DNA of 64,000 bases from assembly GCA_034509425.1 (NCBI GenBank), contig JAVTVJ010000001.1, forward strand, positions 14,031,501-14,095,500, written 5' to 3'. This document shows, in pieces, positions 1 through 12,700 of the stretch. The stretch comes from Eopsaltria australis (lineage: Eukaryota; Chordata; Aves; Passeriformes; Petroicidae). The stretch's first letter is position 1. Each line of letters starts with the position of its first letter. The notes under the pieces were generated by a model. It worked only from the letters and a program-made list of their open reading frames with translations, had not been told where the DNA came from and ran no database searches. The position numbers were made by a program, and so were the translations under genes.

Positions 1-3000
1 AAAAATAGCTTTCCTATTGCCTGACAGACTTTGGAATAATTCACTCAGAAGGAAAAGGGAACCTCTCACATTCCCTGTGTACCCATCTAATTTTGGTTGC
101 ACTCTGTAGGGAGCATGTGAAAACTACTGAGTAAAAGATCAGATGTAACAACCAGTTATGTTTAGCCATTCTTTTAGCTAAGAAAACACTTTGCTTCTTT
201 CAGAAGTTTGAGATGTGCCTTTTAGTATCTTAAAATGCCTAAACATACACATACATATGAATATTATGAATATATATTATTAATATATGATGAATGTTAG
301 AAAAATGAAAAAAGTAACCTGTAAAATTTTGACAAGGAGTTCATACACAAGAACTATTTCTAGTTTTCAATTAATCAGACTGTATATTTGAAACATAACT
401 GGACATAATTTTTACTTGATTGTGCTTGTATATAAAAACATCACATGTAAAATAGAAAGTAAAAGCAAGGAAATTCAACTCTATGCTTTCAAGATTCTTT
501 TAAAAATCTAAACAAGCAGTTAAAAAAATGGTAAAATCAGAACACCTGAGAGAAATAACCTTGATTTTACAGTTAAATGGTTGCTATATAATAAGTTTAT
601 CCATTTTCATGAAACAGAGTCTGATTCTTTCCTTGTATTGTCTTTTCAATGCAATCGTGGGTGTGAATTCTGATGGGAACATTTGAGCTTTGAGAAAAGG
701 CTTGTCAAAATAGATACAAAGATATTTTCAGGGACAATTTAGAACAATGAACACTTGACTTTTGCTCTATTTGATTCAAAACGAAGTAAGCAAAGTCTTC
801 AGGGTTTATTGACATTATCAGTTCATCTTAAATGTGTTTATACTAATTACTTGAGTAGGTTTGTTTTGTATTATGCTTCATAAAATGTAACTAACATGAA
901 TGTTTCTTAACATTCAGAGAGGCCACAGAAATTAAATACCTGGAAATACAAATTCAGGTTTCTGGCCCCACTTTCCGGTTTGCCGGCAATGGAAGGAGGA
1001 TGGTCCCTAGTCCTTGTTACCAGCTCTGCCCACGGTGATGGGCAACCTGTGAGAAGACCTTGCACAAGCTCTTTGTTTTCCACTTGCAGAAGAGGGGAAG
1101 GTTCCATTTCTAAAGTACTCTGAGGCATGTGGATGAAGGTTCTGTTTACCATTAGTGCTTCTACTCTTCAAGATGTTACACTGTGCATCAGCAAAGGGTA
1201 TTTAGGTGAAGAAACAAGCCACAGTATACTGCCATTTGAACACATGATCTCTTCCTTTAATATTTTTATAAGAAAATTATTCTCTATTGGTGATTACATA
1301 TGCAGTGTGCTGAATTGTGAAGTATTCCCAAGAATGCAAAGCTAGGGTTCATAAAATTGCTTTGCCTCAGCTGAAAATACTCTTAATTCAATAGACAGGG
1401 TACCAAACATAAATTATTTTGATAGCATGTATTGTGCTGGGAAAGGAGGCTACACCAAGCAAGGAATATTGATGTGCAGAAAATTAAATTGTCATTCTTC
1501 CTGACATAAATGTTATTTCTCTTGAGAACAAACCTCTATCAGTATACTTAATAGTTACAACCTCTACCAAATAATCATGTTATTGTCTGATTGCAATAGG
1601 CAGAGATATAAGACAACATTCTCCTGTGTTTCACAAGCTAAGTGAAAATTCTAGTAGAGCATCTAACCTGGACTTGCTTTATTTTTATCCCTAAAATTAA
1701 TCTGACCATCTGCAGTTCAATTCTTACATTTTATGTAGCTCCTATTTCTTTAAGTTGTTGCAATTCCTTCTTTTCTTTCAGTTGCTTCTTTTCTTAATAT
1801 CGCTTGTATTAGCAAAGGGAAAAGAGGAGTCTTGAAGGCCAAATCCCACCTCTTTTCACTATTGTTTCTAGTAGAAATTCCCTGGTAATTCTCATTGCAC
1901 TGTTTCTAAATTCTGCACAATGCTTGGGATTTGTTTCTTTGTTCTCAGCCTTTTGAATTTCTCTGCCTCTCCTTTTTCTCTTCTGCATGTACCATTTTAT
2001 TCTTCTATTCTCCTTTATCTTTCTCAAACCCTTTTTACTGCAGTGCACTGAGCCTGCTTTCAAAACTCAAGCAGAGGGTGAGCAGTGACTCCTTTATCTC
2101 AAAGGTGGAGTCCCATATCACCTATAGCTTCAGGGACCTGTAATGCTGTCCTGAGAGGAGGCAAAATACTGCTTTCATTTCCCCTGGACACCCATAGTCC
2201 GTCAAGGGAATGAAAGACATCCTAGATATGCATCTTCAGCTGTCAGGAAAGGCCATGGGCATAGCACATCTATGGGCACCAAAGAGCCCTTTTGATCATG
2301 AAAAGTGTGTTATAGCTGATTACACAGACCCTGGAACACACTGTGCTGCTGAGAGGAGAGTCAGCAGTCCCATCAAAGGAAAGGATCAAAGGAGGACAAG
2401 CAGACATACTTTAGGTAAGGGGTGATCAAACAGAGGAAGCTTACTTGTGAGCAAAATTTGGGGATTATGTTGTCAAGCCTGTTTTCACTAAATACCATAG
2501 AAAATATTTAGCTGGCTTCCTCTGGGGTAACTGGGAGAATGTAAAGCATTTTTTGAAATTCCATCTTTGTTGAGAGAAAATTATGCTCTTACCAAATTAT
2601 TATTTTCATTGTCTCTCATTGAGGATTCCCCAAAGGCACTGCAGCCTTAAGTGGCAACTTGTTTGAATGAGCACTGCTGCGAGGACTTTGAAAAGCATCA
2701 AAACCCATTTGAACCATTGTCTGTCTATTACAAGGACATTAATAAAACAGAACAGCATTTGAACATTTACTCAGTATTTAAATATTAAATAAATTTGTTC
2801 ATAAACTTACCTTTTTTTCTGAAAGAAAGTGCAAATTAAAAGAGGGAAAGAAATAACCAGAGTAAATTGTATTAAGGCAGCAGTTACCAGTTGGTGCCAT
2901 AAGCAATTACAGGTGAAACTGAGTCTCAGAAAGGCATAGAAATATTTAAGTGGAGGCTTCATCAAGGTTTTCCACTCATATTCAGGATCCAAAAATGAAA

Positions 3001-6000
3001 GAATTAATTCCACAGTTACTGATCAAATAAGGAGATAACATGCTGGATTTGTTGGATGCATTTTTAATCAGTGCAACCAACCCAACTTCTCAGAGGCATG
3101 CTGGTCTCACTGTCCTCTAATTGTCTCAGAAAAATGTGGGCAAAAAGCATTTCTTCTCAGCAGAAGCCTTTATAATTTCAGATAAATACAGCATGTAGTT
3201 GAACACATGTTTTTTGCTTTATCAGCTGTAATACTTTTTTTCTGAGACACAAACTCTCTCCACAGGTATTGCAAATATCTTTTTCCACATAAAGCAGTAC
3301 TGCAGCACTAAATGTGGCTGCAGTTTATTGCTTATCATAGCAATGACACTGATCAATCTTTTGCAAAGTAACTAGAAAAGTTTATTTGTTAGAGGGAAAA
3401 CCATTGTTGGCAGACCAGGTAGGTAACCAATATGTCAATTCTGTAAAATCTGGTGAGTGTGGAACATGCACTTAAGTCAATCTTTGTGGCATAGGAATAA
3501 TCCATTTTCTTCCTCCCATCAGAAAGCTTTCCTCTTGCTTTGCCTGTCACATTAAATATTGAAACCTTCTGATGAGCAGTAGAAATATTGGGAGCCCTCT
3601 GTCTGGGTCTGCTTGGAGAGGCATTATTGATACAGGATGTGCAGAACATTTTCTTTGTGTAATTTATGGATTTGATTTTCTCACACACCATCTTCCGCAC
3701 AGAGGGGCAGGGGTCAAACTGCATTGTCAGCTGTCTCTTAAGCTGTAGCTTTAGGTTTAAAGAGGCATAAAACTGTTTTGAAAAGGTCATTCTGACCAAA
3801 GAATCAATTCAAGTTACAGGGATTACAGAAACTTCAAGACACAGAACTTTGACAGGAAATGTATGTAAGGATATGAAATTCTAGCAATCAGTAATTATTT
3901 TGCCCTTGTGTCAACTTTTATCCCCTTCCTTTTAGGAAAATCTAGAAAAACATCATCAATCAGCAAAGAAATATCTCTTCTTGAGAGTTTTAGAAAAAAA
4001 CAGATTGTTTTTCTGTGAAAATTTAGGATGAAGAACAGTCAAGTGCTCATTTTGTAGAGTATTTTGAAATGTTCTGGATTTTGTTGTGCTTCAGATAAGA
4101 CAAACTTGTTCTACCTACTTTACAGCAGAAATCTAGAAGACATAGGTCTTATTGAGACCTTTGTAAAGGTAATTTGTAGTTACCTGCAAAGTTTTCTCAT
4201 GTGAGAAACTGTGTCACATAGTTGATCATAATGAAGGATTTCTGGTCACATATTAAAAAAAAGTACTGATAACATTTCATGTAACACTCTTTTTGCTCAG
4301 ATTTCCAGTGACATTGCTCTGCTAAATTTGATTACACAGCTTGATTTTCACAGACCCTTGGTAAACTTATAAAAAGGTTTGTGCACAAGATCTTTCCTGC
4401 ATTCATCTGTGCATTAATATGCCACACAAAATCAGATTTAATTTAAGGAGTAAGAGAATAGGATCCCTCTTCACTACTTCTCTTCTTTAAAACAAGAAGT
4501 TAAGTAATTGTAGAGAAAGAAAGGCAGTAGGTTTTGTTGATTCCCCATGGGACTCTTCCAAAATAAGGAATATATTTTTAGGATACAAACACTACATTTA
4601 AATGAAAGATTATTATACATCTAAACTTTGGCTGAATTAAGACCAAAGATTTTGTACCCTATGAAACACAAGGGTGGAATTTTGAATAGGGGATAAAATA
4701 CCCTAACTATTCCTAACAGATATCTGCGTGGTTGAGAAAAAAGGACTTGATTCAAGCCCACAGACATTACCTTAAAATGGTAATTCAGCATTTTCACAAG
4801 TGCCATTTTGTGTGAAGTCAATAAAAATGCTTAAGAACTTTATTAATAAAGGCAAGTGACACATGTTAAAAGCCCATCTTTGAACATGCATTGATATCCA
4901 AAACAGAAGAAATTAATTCAAAGTTTTAAAACACCTAAAAATAGAAATTTGTCGAATTTTGGGATTACTACAAATATTTTTTAGGATAAATGAAACATAA
5001 AAATGGCACAAGTTTCTCAGTTTACTGAATTATGGTAAAAATTCAAATCAGAACTTTAGCAATGTATTCAGACAAGTAGATAAGTGTAAAGACTTTCCTG
5101 AAGCCTGTTTTTTACTTAAAGTGTCTATCACATGGATATTTCATTGGGATTTTCTTAGAAAGTTGTAGGATTAATTGTAGCTAATACAGGATAGATGTCT
5201 ATTAAGCTAATGAGTATGCAGGGTTTCTTATATCGCAGATTGCATGGTTGCTGTGTGCATATAATAAATCCATATGACCAAATGGTCAGGATGACAATGA
5301 AATCTTCATCTAGACAGGATGCTACTTCTCTCAGCAGCAGCTATGCTTATTAGCAATTCCTTTTGCCAATAAATGGAATTGCCAGACTGGATGTCCTTGA
5401 CCTTTAAAGGGTAAGAGAAGGGACATTTTGATAAAAAGCATCCCTTTTCAAATAAAATAGGATACTTCAAATAATGGGCACATAAAATCAAGAGTAACTT
5501 TGCAGCTTGGGCAGTAACTTTTCACAGATGTTAGCAAGACTCTGTTCCATAGTGAAGTCACCTCACATATGTCTGAAAAATTCAATAGCAGTGCTTAACT
5601 TGTTTAAAAAACCTATATAGGAAAAAATTAAGTGTCAGAATGATGAAACCAATCCATTTTTAAATCCTTTTGCTCCTTCTCAGTGTGTTCAGACATGGGT
5701 GATTAGTTTATACAAATTTTCCCTGAATCCAGAGCTGATAGCAAATGTTATGTTTTGTCAGCGTGATTGCTGATATGAAAAGATTTATCTCCTTAAGAAG
5801 GCCATGGTTCTTTCTTGAAATATCATTTCTTCTTTGAGAAAAGGTAGTCTTGAGGAAAGCAGTGTCTCCTCCCTGAAAGCTGTGTGCCAGCCATCCCTTC
5901 CTCTTTTGGCTCTGTTGCCCTGTGTTTGCATCTGAGACTATTCAGATGTTTTAATCTGATGTGAGAGATTGCATTGTGAATTTCACTGGAAAACATCACA

Positions 6001-6650
6001 CAGCCTCTGAGAGACTATTAAGTGTTCTGCCTGGACTGTTTTGCATTAATTTTCTGATTTATTTAAGAATAGGAGATACTTCATTTTCTCAGACTTAACT
6101 GGAATTATTCTTTGTGTCACGCACAGCAATTCCAGGACAAAAAACACTTAAATCTCCTAAGAAAAGGTTATTTTATTTTGTCTACCAATGCCAGTGCTAA
6201 TAGCCATGTTCAAGAAGCATTCAGATTTTCCTTTGTTATTATCTCTCTATGTAACAGAAAATGCACTTACCGAAGAGCACCTTTGAGCTGTGTTGTGCCA
6301 TCAACACTTTGAAGCACTTTGAAAGTACATTGAAATCAACAGGGAGTCCTATTTAATAGGCAATTGTACTGCCTTGGGATGTTTGCTAAGAGCCATACTG
6401 TTTTCTGGAATGAGATAAGCAAAAGAAAAGAAATTGGCACATAATTAGAAGATATAGTTCTTTCCATACAGTTTGTTCAAACTGCAGTAGTCCTTAAAGC
6501 AATGGGTGGAGTTTTGTTAGGCAGGCACAGAGGAATAATCAGGATAAGAGAGGGACCTTGGATGACACTGCTCAGAGCACATGAGCAGCTTCTAGCAATG
6601 CTGTTTTGTTTTTAATCAGGAAGCGAAAGGCTGGCAGCTGGCTGCCCTGG
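1..6650. other. Unique AT-rich non-coding DNA
   Basis: No gene is recognised here. The stretch is AT-rich and CpG-poor, with stops scattered in all six frames. A low-complexity AT patch lies at about 243-296. The longest open frame is 136 codons on the minus strand at 3389-3799; it has no recognisable domain. A 71-codon plus frame at 2210-2425 runs into a good 5' splice-site-like sequence (see findings). Around 6330-6352 there is a short piece resembling the centre of old palindromic sauropsid repeats, too short to call. A MEF2-type decamer occurs at 4935-4944. Nothing else stands out. Confidence 0.6.
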
Positions 6651-6651
6651 G

Positions 6652-6735
6652 CTATAATTCAGCAGTGCACTTCAGCATGTAAGCAAATGGGACTTCAACT
6701 GGTCCTCAAGGTGCTGACTCAGCAAAACCTTCCCC
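6652..6735. repeat. Possible ancient palindromic interspersed repeat
   Basis: The sequence starts with an ATTCAGCAGTGCACTTCAGC-like arm and ends with AGGTGCTGACTCAGCA, a rough inverted counterpart. A TGGGACTTCAA core sits between them. This layout resembles an old repeat of reptile and bird genomes whose arms read roughly as 'TTCAGCA-AGCACTTAAGCA' around a 'TGGGACT' centre. The assignment rests on memory of the pattern alone. It is degenerate, and the centre looks shortened. It could be chance. Confidence 0.25.
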
Positions 6736-6739
6736 TTCC

Positions 6740-9700
6740 CCTCAGCAAAGCTCTGCCTCTCTACAGGAGACAGATGGTTCCTGCAGTGCCTGCACTCCTC
6801 GTGCCCTCCAGTCCATTGTCCCCCAGGAAATGACTGAAAGGTAGGCCCTTTCTTACAGACTGGAAATGGAAGTGGACAGAAAGGCAGGACAGAGAGAGGC
6901 TGAAGCCTCTTGCCAAGTTCACACAAAGCAACATTGAATAGTAAACTCGTCGAGATGCCAGGCAGCAGCACAAAGGCTGCACCACTTTCTCTCCCTCACT
7001 TTGTTTGACCTGAACTGGGGCCTGGTTATTCCTGTCCTTAAGTCTCCAGCCAAGAAGTGGGGGACAAAGTATTTGCCAAAAAGAATTGTGTTGACCAGAA
7101 TATTCTCTGTGTTATGTAGAAGCACAGTGAGATTACATTTCCTAATGTGCAACTGAAGATAAGAGAACTTTTCTCAGAGCCTTCTGCATGTGAGCAAAGA
7201 CTTGGCATTTGTACACAGAGGAAAATTTTGGTAGGACTTTCCTGCACTGAAAGACAGACACAAAGAGAAAAAGATTTATTAGTTGCTCTGGAATGAATAC
7301 ATAATTTGAACATATCTGGCTAGGGAACTTTGTGTGATGTGAAACAGCCCAAAAGAAATCTTTACATAGAAGTACTATACAGGATTTATAAAACATATGG
7401 AAACTAATAGTTTCTAACATGGCTAGAGAAACTGCATCAGTTCAAAAGTGCTTTGGAACCTAGGTTTAGGTTTTCCAGAGCTGAGACCACTGAGTTCAGG
7501 GACTTTATCCAGTAAGAGATGTGCCCCTGGTCTTGCACATCTAGGTGCCTGAAGTTAGTACAGTTCACAGGGTTGACGTAGGCACTTTGTTCCCTATGTC
7601 CTAAATGGGAATGGTACATGAAATTGGACTGTGGAGAGCACCTCTGGAGGCATGAAAAGACAGTGTAAGGACTGAAACTGCCATAGGTGAAGAGGTCTGG
7701 AGTTCAATGCAAGTTTGCAGCAATATAGTGGGCAAATCCCATCAGCCTTGCAGAACAAAACCTGCAGTTCACTTTCTGCATCTTTTCAGTTGGAAAGCCC
7801 TGTAGAGCAGGGTGACTCCTTTCCCCATCTCTTTATAGCTGCAGGATGGATGGGTTCCAGCTAACCAGCACTCTACATACTGAAAGAGTCATCACACTTA
7901 AACTCTACCTCCTGTGCACAGGTTTGTCCTGTTCTGCCCATGAAGAAGGACCATTAACCAATAGCACAATAAACCTGTAAGTTACCAATATTTAAAAGTT
8001 TTTAGAACTAAACAATGACTTTGAAAACAGCATATTAAGCTTTGAGGCTGTTCACACTGTGTGAATACAATTCTGAGGAATTTGCTTACCAGAGCTAGAA
8101 TCTAAAAGGATGTGATGCTCTATGAAAGTATTTTAGCCTATCAATATTATTTGCAGACTAGGTTAACAAATCCCTTGTAAGAGATTGCTGATTTTATTAC
8201 CTAAAATGCCTTCTAGACCCTGTGTATTCAACATTTCTGAAAATTCATGTTATCTTTCATTCTGGTTGTCCTTATTACTATGCCAACAGATTATTACAAT
8301 GCAAAATGAAATGAAATATTACCCCTTAGATGTGTGTTTGTAATATAACCTGCAATGCACATGAAAAGCTTGAGGAATTAATGAGTTCAGAGAAACTGAA
8401 GCATATTTTATACCAGTTTTCACATAGTATGTCTTCCTTTTAATTCTGGCATGTTTGGTAATATTGCAATGGACAGCAAACCCAGATTTGTCTTGATGTT
8501 CAGATTAAAGCTAAGACTCAATTACTTACTACTAGAAGTGGGAAAAGCATGGTAAAAAAACAAGATGGAATACTATTTCTCAGAATTCTTAGCTGTCAAA
8601 ATTACTTCTTTTATAATATTCAAAGATAAAATTGTCAATCAGTAACATATTTTGAGCATTTTAAATAGTAATAATATCATACATTATAAATGACTTGCAA
8701 GAAATGAAGGTTCATTTGTCTTTATAAAATGCATTGCAAACAGCTCATCTTGAACTAAAGGCCAAAATTTTAATCTCTATCCCACAGTTAAGTTTATTTA
8801 TAGGAATAATTAATGCCAGATCTAATAGGTACTTACCTAAATGCCATTCTTTCTATGACTTTCATTGCAAAATGAGTTTCTTTGGTCCCACAGTATGGTA
8901 TCTGTGTATAGTATTTCAAACTTCCAAATATTATTAACATTGATTCTTTGTATGTTAATCCTACTTTATGAAAAATGGGAGTTTTAGTAATAACTGAAAA
9001 ATAAGTAAATTTACTAGACTCTGAAGGTAGATTTTTCCTCCTGTGAGCCTAACAAATCATCCTTTATAGCACTATGTTCCTGTCCTGCCAGCAGAATTAA
9101 TATGACCAAAGCAGAGCCTTGGTCAACACTGTCCCCTCTGAGTTTTATCTATTGGTAATTACAACAGGCATTTCAAGAGTGAGAAAATTGCCTGGCTCTG
9201 TGAGTAGCCAGTGGGAAAGGCAGAGCAGACAACACAAACAAGAAAAGCTTCTGAGGAGCAGAGCAGGCTCTCAGTAAGGGCAGTTTTGCAACCTTCCCTG
9301 AAAAAAAAAATAGATAAAGTGCTTATTCAGTATAATTAGGGAGGTCTTTTGGGTGTGATCGTTTTTCAGTCCATAACTCATGAAGTATATTATCTGTTAG
9401 GACTGGTAGTTGGTTAGACTGTAGCATTATAACTTCATGATCAGGCATTTAAATTACTGGGTTTTGTTTCGCTCCATGACTGGATGATTGAAGTTTTATG
9501 ATCAGGACCAGAAAGCCATTAAATTGACTCTTTAATAGGGAGGGAGTGTTGAAGCTTGTAAAGAAGAAAAAGAGACACAGGCAGGCAACTGGATGTTGTT
9601 ATAATTACTAGGGAAAATATATTATTTTGAAACAAACCAGGTAAAGTCAGATTCAATTTTCTCTATAGTTACAGACAGAAGAGGACTGCTGTTGACAGGC

Positions 9701-12700
9701 AGCATTCATGTTGCTTGTAAAGCTCTGGACTAGTTGGTTTTATGTGGGCTGTTTTAGAACTACACACGTTACATTACAATGGGAAAAAATATATGAATCC
9801 TACCAAAGAAGCCAGTTTTTTTTCTTCAATGAACTGCATTAATGTGGATAATAATCTCTTGGATCTAGAATAACACTTTTCTGCAGACATATTCCCATCC
9901 AACATGGGCTTTTAAAATGCCTCCAAGATATTTTCTGGTTTTCCACATGCAAGAGGTGTTCATTAATGATCACACACACAACTTGCTACAGTGCAGAGTG
10001 CAAAGCTCACTCTCAGCTAGGAAGGAGCTGCTTTCTCATTCAGTAGATTGTCTGTATACCAGTCACTCCAGAAGGGCTTCTCGCTGATGGGTTAAATGAT
10101 CTGTGCAATACAGAAGGATATTCTTCTCCCAAATGCCTTTCAGCACAGTCAGCAGCACACATGTGCACATTTTCCTTCTTTTAAGCTGTAAAGAACAGCT
10201 GGGATACCTGGGTAAATTCTTAAATGTAATATATTGTCTCAAATCTTTGGGGATCTTTGGCACTCAGGTATGCTCCTTAGTTTTGCCCCACATGCCAGAG
10301 TCTTGCTGGTTATCTCTGGTTCAAATGATAGATTACCTCTCTCCTGGACTCAGACTGAGAACCCTCAACTTGGCACAAGTGTCTACTGTGGGGACACATT
10401 TGGAAGAAATAATGATTTGTTTAGAAGAAATACAAATTTGCCTTAAAAATATTTTTCAGGAGTCAGGTTGTTCATCACAAAAATTTCTATAGTTATAAGG
10501 CGCAAACATGGTTAAGTCAAGTTTGGTATAAATTTTCATGGTGTAGATTTTTTAATGTTTCTTTCAATATTTATCACAAACCAGAATAATGAAAATGCAT
10601 GTTCAACCCCTTATAGTCCTCAAAAATGAAAAATGACATTTTTGTTCTGCAGTTCTTGAATCTCTTGAGATGTTATCATTGTGTTCCTATTCCAGGAAGT
10701 CTAAAGCACCCCTTGCAAATCATTGTTTTATTCCAATTTTTAAACTAATATAAGGCAAAGAAAAAGAAAAAGTTTGAAGTCATGAAGACCTGTAAAGCTC
10801 CTCAAAATAAGATTGTTGATTACTTTATTAGAAGGACAGAACAGAACAGAAGAGTGGTGGTTAGATGAATTCTGTACAAATGTTACTCCTTTGAGAGTTA
10901 TTGTCTCAAAAAATCAGAATGAAAAATGCATTGAATTGCAGTATTAGCTAACTAACCCCAGATTAATTTTCTCTTTACTGCGAAGTCTTGTGAACAAAAT
11001 TATAAAGGAATTTTTAAAATAGGAATGAACTATGGGAACAGAAATATAGAGGGTCAGGTTTTGGTAGGAGGAGGTTACCATATCCCCAGGAAAGAAGAAA
11101 ATTTGGAGATACTAAAATTATAACAATTAGAAATGATAAAATTAAAACCAATAGAATATTTATTAAAAACTCAAAAGTGAAAATAGAGGGAGACTAATCT
11201 GACCTAGAATTTATTAAATACAGTAAAGAAAAAAGTGTAGCTAAATACAGCCAAAAATCCATGTCAGGAGAAGTAAGGATAATTTTTTTGAAGTTACATT
11301 AGGAATGAAGAATGGTAAAATTATTCATAAACAATGTAAAAAGCCGACATGTCCAATAAATGTTTCTGGTCTTTATCTGAAAAATAACACAGATGTATGA
11401 TTTGTTTTCAGGAGAAGACTATACATATTTCAACTTTATAGTATCCAAGAGACATGTGATATTTGTCTATCCAGAGACAGATATCTTAAATATCAGCCAG
11501 TTTTGATAAATTGAATCCAATCTGTTTGAGATAATCTTTGGTCTTTTAATATATCACGGAAATTCAAACAGAAGGAAAATAATTCCCTTGAATTTGAAAA
11601 GACCAAGGGCCTGAAGAATTGTTGGCTGACCCAGCTGAAATTAGAGGGAGAAGGTTGGAGCTTGGTAGAAGCAGTAGCAGACAGCAATATCAAAGCGTAA
11701 GAGTACAGCAGACATGAGAACTCCAACAAATTTTTTTCCATTCTTTGAGGTTAGAAAATTGGTTAATAATAACAGCATAATAAACTTTAATAAATCTGGT
11801 ATGACCATAAGAACATTAGCAGTCTAGAGCACTAATAAAATTCATGTTAAATGGTAATGAAGAGTCCAGTTCAGAGCTATTGCCAGTGGACATTTGCCTT
11901 GAAATAAAGGTCCTGGCATGATTAAGACCAGGCTGACACTGAGCATTTTCATCAGTGAAAGTGTCAGTAATAAACATAGCCCAAAATGTGAGTGTAAATG
12001 TCACAAGGACTTGTGGAAGAGCAGTGTGAGATTCACCACGTAGAAGACAGAATCCATTAAAAATAATAAAAATTTTAAAAAAATAAATAAAAAGAGGAAA
12101 AGGAAGTTTTAAACACAGAGAAATGTGAAGATCTCTAAGAGTAGCAAGTATGTATAGTAGTGGGGATGGTACACTCCTAAGGAATGACTTGTAAATTATC
12201 CAGGAGTCCAAGGGAGAAAGAAAGCAGCCCAGTTACTGATAGAGGTTGTGCCAGAAGGGTTGAATAGAGCTCCTGGATGAAGAGGCAAGGGACTCATTTC
12301 TAAGAGTAGAAGAAGAGAGATAATGCTGTTTTTAGAGACTGACACAGTCAGAGCATTAATAGGATTTCCCTGTACAATTCTGATGTGCACATCTAACAAA
12401 TGCTTTGTGGGGAAAACACTGGGAAGAAATTTTGTGATATAAATGAGGTAAAGAAAAAAGCTGGACTAAAAATTCAGACATAAGTGGCAGATAACATAAA
12501 CAATTGCTGAATGCAGAGCACCAAATTGTTGCTCGCATTATTTGATTTATAGATCTTGACAAAAATTCCCTGTGAAATGCAGCAAGGTGGTTCTTGGCTT
12601 TGCAAACACATTTTCTGTAACATAAAACAGTTGGTGTGAATTTCCCAGACTAAGAATGGAGAAAGGCTAACATTTTCTGTTATTTAACTGCCACGTTGTT

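Noticed and set aside
907..1152. 81-codon minus-strand frame in a slightly GC-richer patch
   Set aside because: No domain, no splice-site or promoter context, and composition typical of chance frames. It overlaps another frame on the plus strand.
10103..10492. 129-codon plus-strand frame
   Set aside because: Rich in Leu, Cys and Ser without a domain, overlapped by other frames on both strands, and no splice or promoter context.
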